Assembly (NCBI RefSeq): GCF_002242805.1
Contig: NZ_MCGQ01000048.1
Span: 62,001 to 126,000, forward strand
Length of the DNA stretch: 64,000 nt
Direction: 5' to 3'
From: Streptomyces diastatochromogenes
GTDB taxonomy: Bacteria; Actinomycetota; Actinomycetes; Streptomycetales; Streptomycetaceae
The position numbers and the translations under genes are program-made. The stretch's first letter is position 1. Every line of letters starts with the position of its first letter. Below are positions 8,020 to 14,822 of the stretch, in pieces. The notes beneath the pieces were generated by a model. The model saw nothing but the letters and a program-made list of their open reading frames with translations. It did no database searches and was not told where the DNA came from.

Positions 8020-9225
8020 ATGGCATCTGCGTCCGCCGGGACCGTCCGGCCGTTTCGACTGTCGATCCCGCAGAGCGATCTGGACGACCTGTACGACCGC
8101 CTCGACCGCACCCGCTGGCCGGCCGAACTGCCCGGGGCGGGCTGGGAGTACGGCGTTCCCGGTGGCTACCTGCGGGAACTGGCCCGGTACTGGCGGCACG
8201 AGTACGACTGGCGGGCCGCCGAGGCGCGGCTGAACGAGTGGCCGCAGTTCACCACCACCGTGGACGGGGCGCACATCCACTTCGCCCATGTGCGCTCCCC
8301 GGAGCCGGCGGCGACCCCGCTGGTCCTGACCCACGGCTGGCCGGGGTCGATCGTCGAGTTCCTTGACGTCGTCGGGCCGCTCACCGACCCGGTGGCGCAC
8401 GGCGGCGAGGCTGCCGACGCGTTCCATGTCGTGGTGCCGGGCATCCCGGGCTTCGGTCTCTCCGGGCCCACCACACAGCCCGGCTGGGAGGCCGCCCGGG
8501 TCGCCGACGCCTGGGCGGAGCTGATGCGGCGGCTCGGCTACGAGCGCTTCGGCGCGCACGGCGGCGACTGGGGCGCGGCCGTCTCCCGCGAGCTGGGCCG
8601 CGCCCATCCCGACCGGGTGACCGGCGTCCACCTCACCCTGCTGCCGGGCGCCCAGGCCGCCACGGAGCCCGGCGAGGAGGAGCTGAGCCGACTCGGCCCC
8701 GAGGAGCGGGAGAACACCCTCGCCTCGTGGCGGCGGTGGGCGGACTGGTCGCGGGAGGGCACGGGCTACGCCGTCCTGCAGTCCACCCGGCCGCACACCC
8801 TGGCGTACGCGCTGACGGACTCGCCGGTCGGTCAACTCGCCTGGATCGTCGAGAAGTTCCGCGAGTGGACCGACTCCGAGGAGGTGCCGGAGGAGGCCGT
8901 CGACCGGGACCTGCTGCTGACGAACGTCATGCTGTACTGGCTGACCGGCACGGCCGGTTCGTCCGCACGCCTCTACTACGAGCGGGCGCACGCACGCGGC
9001 CGCACCGCCCGGCCCGCCGAGCCGTCCACGGTGCCGACGGCCCTCGCCCTGTTCCCGGCCGAGCTCCAGATCCCGCTGCGCCACAAGGCGGACCGGACCG
9101 AGAACATCGTGCGCTGGACGGAGTTCGACCGGGGCGGGCACTTCGCGGCCATGGAGGAACCGGACCTGCTCGTCGCCGACGTCCGGGCCTTCTTCCGGCA
9201 ACTGCGCGAGCAGGGCATCGGCTGA
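8020..9225 (+). CDS. Epoxide hydrolase family protein (EHN domain plus alpha/beta hydrolase)
   Basis: 401 residues. An N-terminal EHN domain (about 8-115, PFRLSIPQSDLDDLYDRLDRT) precedes an alpha/beta hydrolase domain. HGWPGS supplies the oxyanion hole, the nucleophilic Asp is in AHGGDWGA, ring-opening tyrosines are near SARLYYE, and the catalytic His is in RGGHFAAMEEPD. This is the microsomal-type epoxide hydrolase layout; it would hydrate epoxides to diols. The ATG at 8020 has no ribosome site but a TAGCAT -10 seven bases before it, so the transcript is probably leaderless. Convergent with the XRE gene, 24 bp apart. Confidence 0.92.
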   Translation: MASASAGTVRPFRLSIPQSDLDDLYDRLDRTRWPAELPGAGWEYGVPGGYLRELARYWRHEYDWRAAEARLNEWPQFTTTVDGAHIHFAHVRSPEPAATPLVLTHGWPGSIVEFLDVVGPLTDPVAHGGEAADAFHVVVPGIPGFGLSGPTTQPGWEAARVADAWAELMRRLGYERFGAHGGDWGAAVSRELGRAHPDRVTGVHLTLLPGAQAATEPGEEELSRLGPEERENTLASWRRWADWSREGTGYAVLQSTRPHTLAYALTDSPVGQLAWIVEKFREWTDSEEVPEEAVDRDLLLTNVMLYWLTGTAGSSARLYYERAHARGRTARPAEPSTVPTALALFPAELQIPLRHKADRTENIVRWTEFDRGGHFAAMEEPDLLVADVRAFFRQLREQGIG

Positions 9226-9249
9226 GCCGAGCGGACCGGGGCCCGTGTC

Positions 9250-9660
9250 TCAGGCCGCCAGGCACAACCCGTTGTACGGCTTGTACGGATGCTGCGGCAC
9301 CGCGGCCGTACGGCGGCCCGCGCCGGTGTGCCGGGTCAGCTCGCCCTGCGCGAGCGACAGCAGGTCGCCGAGGCCCAGGCCGAGCGCGTGCGCGGCGGCC
9401 GCGAGGACTTCGGAGGAGGCCTCCTTGCGTCCGCGCTCGATCTCGGAGAGATAGGGCAGGGAGATCCGGGCCTCGTCGGCCACGTCCCGGAGCGTGCGCT
9501 CCTGCGCCAGCCGCTCACGGCGCAGCACCTCACCGACCAGATCGCGCCACAGGGGCTCCCTGGGCGCGGGCTCCGGCGCGTCCGTCCGGACCGGCTGCGG
9601 ACGGACCGGCTCCGGGCGGAGCGGGATCACATGGGCTTCGTTGCTCACCTGGTTGCTCAC
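9250..9660 (-). CDS. XRE-family transcriptional regulator
   Basis: 136 residues. A Pro-rich N-terminal ~40 residues leads to a helix-turn-helix of the Cro/C1 type (about 42-105: RTLRDVADEARISLPYLSEI is the recognition region). The C-terminal tail ends in PYKPYNGLCLAA. It lies 9 bp after a HATPase anti-sigma-type gene on the same strand; ATPase/XRE pairs are widespread in Streptomyces and often act in developmental control. The GTG at 9660 is preceded by GAGGGG and, one step further, TAGGGT, so it could be translated from its own leaderless transcript as well as by read-through. Confidence 0.88.
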   Translation of the reverse strand: MSNQVSNEAHVIPLRPEPVRPQPVRTDAPEPAPREPLWRDLVGEVLRRERLAQERTLRDVADEARISLPYLSEIERGRKEASSEVLAAAAHALGLGLGDLLSLAQGELTRHTGAGRRTAAVPQHPYKPYNGLCLAA

Positions 9661-9669
9661 CCCCTCACC

Positions 9670-10122
9670 CTAGGACCCGAGTTCCACTCGCGCGCACACG
9701 CGCTTCCCGACCGGTACGCGCTCCACGGTCACCCGCGTGGCCAGGGCGTGCACGATCTCCAGACCGTGCCGGCCGACGCGCTCGGGGTTCCTCGGGAACC
9801 TGCGGGGCAGGGCCGAGCTGCTGTCGTACACCACCACCGTGACGGCGGTGTCCGTGCCTTCCAGCTCCAGGATGTACGGGCCGCTGCTGTGCCGGTCCGC
9901 GTTGGTGACCAGCTCGCTCACGACGAGGAGCAGGTCACCGTCGGTCCGGCTGTCGATGGCGGCGCACCACTCGGTCCTCAGCTGCTGCAGGAACTGGGCC
10001 GCGAAAGCCCGTGCGTCGGCGATGCATCCGGGTTCGCCGGTGTAGTGCGCCGCGCGTCGCAGCGGCTCCACGGGTACGTCGAAACCAGTCGGTACCACTG
10101 CCCCGCCCAGGTATTCGGTCAT
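9670..10122 (-). CDS. ATP-binding protein of the anti-sigma/SpoIIAB-like HATPase family
   Basis: 150 residues with a GHKL ATPase fold: the N box is LLVVSELVTNADRHS and the G1-like segment RVGRHGLEIVHAL, matching the RsbW-like regulators abundant in Streptomyces. They bind ATP and usually sequester sigma factors or phosphorylate anti-anti-sigma factors. The ATG at 10122 is chosen because GAGAGAG precedes it; an in-frame ATG at 10146 would add eight residues without a ribosome site. First gene of a two-gene unit with the XRE regulator. The sigma or partner target is unknown. Confidence 0.82.
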   Translation of the reverse strand: MTEYLGGAVVPTGFDVPVEPLRRAAHYTGEPGCIADARAFAAQFLQQLRTEWCAAIDSRTDGDLLLVVSELVTNADRHSSGPYILELEGTDTAVTVVVYDSSSALPRRFPRNPERVGRHGLEIVHALATRVTVERVPVGKRVCARVELGS

Positions 10123-10269
10123 GCGCGTCTCTCTCGGAAGCCCCATCCGGCCGTTCAGTGTTGCACCACTCCTCGTACCCCGAGCCGCGCCCGGCAGTCC
10201 CCCCGGTGCGTTCGCCGAACGCGCACAGCGAGCTTCGTCACATCCACCGGAGCGGGGCTGTGGTCCCGC

Positions 10270-11796
10270 TCACGTCGCCGGAGCGTTCTCGGCCGGGGAG
10301 TTCTCGGCGGGAGAGTTCTCGGCCGGCGGCTGCTCCGGAGCGCTGGTCTCCGCGGCACTGGACCTCTCCGCCGACTGTCCGGTCTGCGCGGACTCGCTCT
10401 TGCTGGACGGGGGCTCCGACACGGAGGACTCCGAGGACGGCGGCCCTGAGGTGGAGCCCTCGGTCGACGGGGACTCCGAGGACGGGGATTCCGAAGACGG
10501 CGACTCGGACGACGGGGACTCCGACGACGGCGACTCCGAGCTCGGGGACTCCGAGCTCGGGGACTCCGAGGACGGGGATTCCGAGGACGGCGACTCCGAA
10601 GACGGCGACTCCGAAGACGGCGACTCCGAAGACGGCGACTCCGAAGACGGCGACTCGGACGACGGCGACTTCGACGACGGCGACTCCGAGCTGGGAGAGG
10701 TCGAGGACGACGAGGACGGCGACTCGGACGAAGGGGACTCCGAGAAGAAGAACGAGGAGGACGAGTTGGAGGGGCCGGTCGACGTAGGCGTCGGCCCGAT
10801 CCAGGGGTAGGCGTCCCGCGGCGGCTTGGTCTGCCGGTCTCGGCGGCCGCTGTCGTCGCCCCTGTAGCGGTGGAACCAGTCGTCGTGGTGGGAGTCGTAG
10901 ACCACGAAGACGTTGACGACCACCGTGGTGGGCCGCACGACGATGACGCTCGTGGGCTGGTACGACGCCCAGTGGTCGCCCGTCTGCCGGGGCGTGGTGC
11001 GCTGGGCGACCGGCGGGGTCAGCGGGTTGCCGCAGGCGCAGCGCGCCCGGGGCACGCCGTGCCCGTCGACCAGGACGGCGGTGCCCGACTGGAGGACGGC
11101 CTGGTAGGAGGTGCCGGAGCCGCTGCGGTAGCCGTGGTTGGTGACACGGGTGTCGGCGCGCAGCGTCATGGGGGTGAGCGAGCGCAGGTAGGCGGGGACG
11201 GCGGAGGGCTGGATGCCGGCCTCGGCCGCGTACGCGCGGTTCTTGGCCGGGTCGGCCTGGAGGACCTTGATCTGCTTCTCGACGTCACAGCTGGGGCGGT
11301 TCTGGACACCGCTGTAGAGGCCCGGCGCGCCGCCGTCGACCGCGCGTATCTGGTTGACGGGTGCGGAAGTGGTCGCCTGGGGGGTGGTGCCCGGGGACGC
11401 CGTGGTCGCCGGCGCGGAAGTCTTCCCCGGGCCGGAGGTCTTTCCCGGGGCGGTGGTCTTCGGCGATGCGGACGTCTCCGTGGCCGTCGACTCCATGAAG
11501 GGGTCCGGGCCGGTCTTGCTCGCGGCCTGCAGGAAGACCTCGCCGCCCTGCGCGGTGCCACCGCCGCCGGGGCGGGTGAGGACCAGCGCCACCACGACCG
11601 CGGCGACCACGACACCGGTGAGGGCGGCCACGCGCGGCGCGGACCTCCACCATGGCCGGTGCGGTCCGCCGTCCCCTGCCCCGGAGCCGCCGCCGGGTGG
11701 TGGTTCGGGCGGTCCGGTGGGGGGCTGGGAGGGTCCCGAGAGCGGGCCGGAGGGCGGTCCGGTCGGGCGGCCGGATGACGGAGGTTCGACGCTCAC
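10270..11796 (-). CDS. DUF6777-type membrane protein with Ser-Pro-Glu repeat tail
   Basis: 508 residues. A Pro/Gly-rich cytoplasmic N-terminus (about 1-50) is followed by one transmembrane helix (VAALTGVVVAAVVVALVL), then a Thr/Pro linker and a ~200-residue extracytoplasmic domain with Cys in RPSCDVEKQI and ARCACGNPLTPP. The C-terminal ~150 residues are nearly all SESPS/SSESP units, a low-complexity stalk or glycosylated surface segment. I recognise the extracytoplasmic part as the actinobacterial domain named DUF6777, function unknown. The GTG at 11796 is preferred over the one two codons earlier because GGAGG sits 8 nt before it. Single gene, divergent from a membrane protein gene. Confidence 0.78.
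   Translation of the reverse strand: MSVEPPSSGRPTGPPSGPLSGPSQPPTGPPEPPPGGGSGAGDGGPHRPWWRSAPRVAALTGVVVAAVVVALVLTRPGGGGTAQGGEVFLQAASKTGPDPFMESTATETSASPKTTAPGKTSGPGKTSAPATTASPGTTPQATTSAPVNQIRAVDGGAPGLYSGVQNRPSCDVEKQIKVLQADPAKNRAYAAEAGIQPSAVPAYLRSLTPMTLRADTRVTNHGYRSGSGTSYQAVLQSGTAVLVDGHGVPRARCACGNPLTPPVAQRTTPRQTGDHWASYQPTSVIVVRPTTVVVNVFVVYDSHHDDWFHRYRGDDSGRRDRQTKPPRDAYPWIGPTPTSTGPSNSSSSFFFSESPSSESPSSSSSTSPSSESPSSKSPSSESPSSESPSSESPSSESPSSESPSSESPSSESPSSESPSSESPSSESPSSESPSSESPSSESPSTEGSTSGPPSSESSVSEPPSSKSESAQTGQSAERSSAAETSAPEQPPAENSPAENSPAENAPAT
10440..10752 (-). repeat. 15-bp in-frame tandem repeats coding the SESPS tail
   Basis: About twenty units of the form GACGGCGACTCCGAA (read on the plus strand) with scattered substitutions. 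Several consecutive units around 10585-10650 are identical at the nucleotide level, which points to recent slippage or unequal exchange. All units are 15 bp, so gain or loss keeps frame. Confidence 0.85.
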
Positions 11797-11972
11797 GAGC
11801 ACTTCCTCCCGTCGCGATGCGCGGCTCAGATCACGATGCGCGGCTCATGTCCAAGAAAGACCCGTTTGCCATGCATCTGTTGCACAATGATCCCATTGTG
11901 TGCTCCTGCCCCAGGTGCCTCGCAAGCCGACGCGGACGGGCCACCCGGCGGGCGGGGTGCCGGGGCGCTGCC

Positions 11973-11978
11973 TAGCGT
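11973..11978 (+). promoter_or_regulatory. -10 element of a probable leaderless promoter
   Basis: TAGCGT, then 7 nt, then the GTG of the streptophobe gene; no ribosome site lies between them. Confidence 0.45.
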
Positions 11979-11985
11979 GGCCAGG

Positions 11986-13254
11986 GTGAGCCCTGAGAGC
12001 GTCCCCGTACGGCCCGTCGCCCGCCACGGCTGGGTGCAGGCCGCGGCCGCGGTGCTGACCGGGCTGGCCGTCATGGTCGTACTCGCCGCGCTGGGTCTGT
12101 GGGCGGCCGGCGCGGCGGATCTGCCGGACGGCGCGTTCGCCCGGGTGGTGATGGCGACGGTGGTGGCGGCGGTCGGCGGCACGCTCGAACTCTCCGGCAA
12201 CGCGGGTGTGCTGGCGGAGACCCGGGCCGGCCTCACGGTGATCCCGCTGTCGGTGACCCTCGCCGGTGCCCTGGTGATCGGCGCGGGCTTTCTGCGGCCG
12301 CTGCGGCACCGGGCGGTCGCCTCGGCCCGGGAGCTGGCGGGATGGGCGGCGCGGATCGCGGTGCTGTGGCTGCTGGCGCTGCTCGGTCTCGCCTTCGCCG
12401 CCCGGCAGACCTTCGCCGTGGACGTGGGCAACGGCACCCTCAGCGATCTCACCGGCCTGTTCGACGCGGCGCCGAAGGTCGGGTTCACCACGGACGTGCC
12501 GCTGACCGTGCTGTTCGGGCTGGTGTGGCTGGCCGGGGTGCTGGTGCTGACCGTGCTGGTCGCGCCCGGCGCGCCGCTGCCGGGGCGGCTGCTGCGCCGG
12601 CAGGAGTCGGTGCGCCCGGCCGCGTACGCCATGGTCGTCCTGCTGCTGGTCTACGTCGCCCTGGGCCTCGTCGTCGCGCTGGTGTCGGCGGTGACGCGCG
12701 GGCACGTCGCCGAGACGTTCGCGGTGATCCTGCTGGGCCTGCCCAACCTGGTCTGGCTCGCCCTCACCCTCGGTCTGGGCGCCACCTGGAACGGCAGGGT
12801 CGAGGGTCCGTTCGGTCTGCCGATGCCGCATGTGCTGGACCAGATCCTGCGCACTCCCGATGTCTCCACGCTGAACCTGCGCACGCTCACCGCCTACGAC
12901 ACCGGGATGTGGTGGCTGATGGTCACCGACGTGGTGGTGCTGTCGGCGGTCGCCTTCCTGATGGCGGCGCGTTCCCCGGCCCGGGTCCGGGCCTGGCAGC
13001 ACGCCCTGCGGCTGGCCGTCGCCCTGGCCCTGACGGTGCTCATGATCTGTCTGCTGTGCCGGGTCTCGGCGCACTACGGCCTGTCCCTGCTCGGCATCGG
13101 AGAGCTGGGCGGCGGCCTGTCCGGGGAGCTGTTCCTCCGGCCTCAGCTGTGGCAGGCGGTGGGCCTCGGGGCACTGTGGGGCCTGGCCGCCGGCTTCCTG
13201 GGCGCGCTGCTGGCCCGGCCGGTGCACCGGCGGGGCAGGGTGGAGACGCCCTAG
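11986..13254 (+). CDS. Streptophobe-family polytopic membrane protein
   Basis: 422 residues with about ten hydrophobic helices, from WVQAAAAVLTGLAVMVVLAA near the N-terminus to LGALWGLAAGFLGALLA near the end, separated by short loops. This length and pattern match the Streptomyces-specific family named streptophobe, whose function is unknown. The GTG at 11986 is chosen because the extra 50 residues of the longer frame are not membrane-like, and because TAGCGT stands 7 nt before it, giving a leaderless transcript. Downstream lies a kinase gene in convergent orientation, 13 bp away. Family fairly sure, no role assigned. Confidence 0.8.
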   Translation: MSPESVPVRPVARHGWVQAAAAVLTGLAVMVVLAALGLWAAGAADLPDGAFARVVMATVVAAVGGTLELSGNAGVLAETRAGLTVIPLSVTLAGALVIGAGFLRPLRHRAVASARELAGWAARIAVLWLLALLGLAFAARQTFAVDVGNGTLSDLTGLFDAAPKVGFTTDVPLTVLFGLVWLAGVLVLTVLVAPGAPLPGRLLRRQESVRPAAYAMVVLLLVYVALGLVVALVSAVTRGHVAETFAVILLGLPNLVWLALTLGLGATWNGRVEGPFGLPMPHVLDQILRTPDVSTLNLRTLTAYDTGMWWLMVTDVVVLSAVAFLMAARSPARVRAWQHALRLAVALALTVLMICLLCRVSAHYGLSLLGIGELGGGLSGELFLRPQLWQAVGLGALWGLAAGFLGALLARPVHRRGRVETP

Positions 13255-13267
13255 GAGCCGACACGCC

Positions 13268-14263
13268 CTAGCGGAAGAACGGCTGAGCCCACTCCGGTGG
13301 CTGTGGGGGTTCGGCCTGCGTCCGCAGGTCGGTCTCCGTGTCCGGGTCGCTGTCGCCCTCACCCTCGCTGTCGGCGGCGACGAGGCCGCCGCTCGGGGCC
13401 GCGCGCAGGGCGGCGACGAAGTCGCGGCAGGTGTCGTAGCGGGCGTCCGGGCTCTTGGCGAGGGCCCTGGCGAAGACGGCGTCGACGGCCGGGAGGAGGT
13501 CGGGGCGGGATTCGCTCGGCGGGGGCGGCTCGTCGTACTGGTGGGCCCACAGCAGGGCCATGTCGTCCTCGCGCACGAAGGGCGGGTGTCCGGCCAGGGT
13601 CTCGTAGACGACGCAGGCGAGGCCGTAGACGTCGCAGCGGCCGTCGACGGGCCGGCCGGAGATCTGCTCGGGCGCCACGTAGTCGAGGGTGCCGACGAAC
13701 TGGCCGACGCTGGTGAACCCGGTCAGGGACAGCGACTTCTTGGTCAGCCCGAAGTCGGTGAGGTAGACGTGCTCGGGGTGGTCGCTGTCGGTGCCCCGGG
13801 CGACCAGGACGTTGCCGGGCTTCACGTCCCGGTGGACCAGGCCGTGATCGTGGGCGGCGTCCAGCGCCGAGGCCACCTGCGCGGCGATGCGTACGGCGAC
13901 CTCGAACGGCAGCGGGCCGCGCTCGTCGAGGAGATGGCGCAGATCGCTGCCGGCGACGTAGCGCATGGCGATGTAGAGCACGCCGTCCGTCTCGCCGGCC
14001 TCGAAGACGGGCACGATGTGCGGGTGGTCGATCGAGGCGGCCACCTGGGACTCGTGGGTGAAACGCTTCCGGAAGGTGTCGTTGCGGGCCAGTTCCGGGG
14101 CGAGGAGCTTGAGGGCGACCGTGCGGTCCAGGCGCAGGTCACGGGCACGGTAGACGACGGCCATGCCGCCGCGGCCGATCTCGCTCTGCACCAGGTAGTT
14201 GGCCACCTGGCACCCGATCAGTTGCGAGGGCCGGCGGGAGGACAGGCTCGTCTGGCGCGCCAT
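13268..14263 (-). CDS. Soluble serine/threonine protein kinase
   Basis: 331 residues. The kinase domain (about 20-285) is complete: glycine loop GRGGMA, ATP-binding Lys52 in ALKLL, catalytic loop HRDVKPGN (144-151), DFG at 170-172 and APEQ. There is no transmembrane helix or PASTA region, so unlike PknB it stays in the cytoplasm; the C-terminal ~40 residues are acidic and Pro-rich. Its start overlaps the stop of the upstream gene (TGATG), so the two are translationally coupled. That gene and the FHA-ABC transporter form one unit with it. FHA domains bind phosphothreonine, so this kinase is the natural candidate to phosphorylate a ligand of the transporter's FHA domains (inference). Confidence 0.93.
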   Translation of the reverse strand: MARQTSLSSRRPSQLIGCQVANYLVQSEIGRGGMAVVYRARDLRLDRTVALKLLAPELARNDTFRKRFTHESQVAASIDHPHIVPVFEAGETDGVLYIAMRYVAGSDLRHLLDERGPLPFEVAVRIAAQVASALDAAHDHGLVHRDVKPGNVLVARGTDSDHPEHVYLTDFGLTKKSLSLTGFTSVGQFVGTLDYVAPEQISGRPVDGRCDVYGLACVVYETLAGHPPFVREDDMALLWAHQYDEPPPPSESRPDLLPAVDAVFARALAKSPDARYDTCRDFVAALRAAPSGGLVAADSEGEGDSDPDTETDLRTQAEPPQPPEWAQPFFR

Positions 14264-14814
14264 CAGGGCTCACCCTTGGGGGCCGTGAACCGGGTGGGGG
14301 CGTGCCCGGTGTCCTCGTCCGACGGCGTCCGGTCGGTGGCGTAGGTGTGCAGCCGTCGTCCGTCGCCGTACAGCCACCGTCCCTCCTCGGCGTCGTACAC
14401 CCACATGGACTCGCCGTCCAGCACGACCCCGATCCGCAGTCCGCGGGTGCGGTCCCCGAAGGACTGCCCGTCCAGGCCGCCGGCCGCGAGTTCCTCCACC
14501 GCGGACCGGTAGTCGGCCAGGGCCTCTTCGGCACGGGCCAGCAGCGGGCGCGGGTCCGCGGTGCCGGCGGGCGGGCCGTCGCCGGCGGGCGGGTCCTTGG
14601 GTACGGCGATCAGGTGGCGGCCGTCGACCCAGGCGGCCCAGCCGTTGGCGCAGCGGATGTGTCCCCAGTCGCCGAGCCGCTCCACCAGCTCCACGGGCAG
14701 CAGCGGGTCGAGGGGCACCGTGGGCCGGGCGGGGTCCGGGGTCTCCCAGGCGGGCATGCCGTTCGGCGGGACGACGTGCGTGGGCCGGAATCCGGGTGGC
14801 TGCTGTTTGGTCAT
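14263..14814 (-). CDS. Hypothetical protein between kinase and FHA-ABC transporter (SH3-like segment)
   Basis: 183 residues, soluble, no signal peptide. The N-terminal third holds a short beta-rich stretch, WGHIRCANGWAAWVDGRHLI, that looks like a bacterial SH3/KOW-type fold. The middle is a helical segment (PLLARAEEALADYRSAVEEL), and the C-terminal part (RIGVVLDGESMWVYDAEEGR) looks like another small beta domain. I do not recognise a named family. It starts 8 bp after the transporter stop and its own stop overlaps the kinase start, so it is a fixed middle member of the transporter-hypothetical-kinase operon, likely an adaptor or sensor for it. Confidence 0.75.
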   Translation of the reverse strand: MTKQQPPGFRPTHVVPPNGMPAWETPDPARPTVPLDPLLPVELVERLGDWGHIRCANGWAAWVDGRHLIAVPKDPPAGDGPPAGTADPRPLLARAEEALADYRSAVEELAAGGLDGQSFGDRTRGLRIGVVLDGESMWVYDAEEGRWLYGDGRRLHTYATDRTPSDEDTGHAPTRFTAPKGEP

Positions 14815-14822
14815 GGCACCGC

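Noticed and set aside
10440..10752. Regularly spaced short repeats considered as a CRISPR array
   Set aside because: Units are contiguous 15-mers without spacers and code a Ser/Pro/Glu tail in frame.
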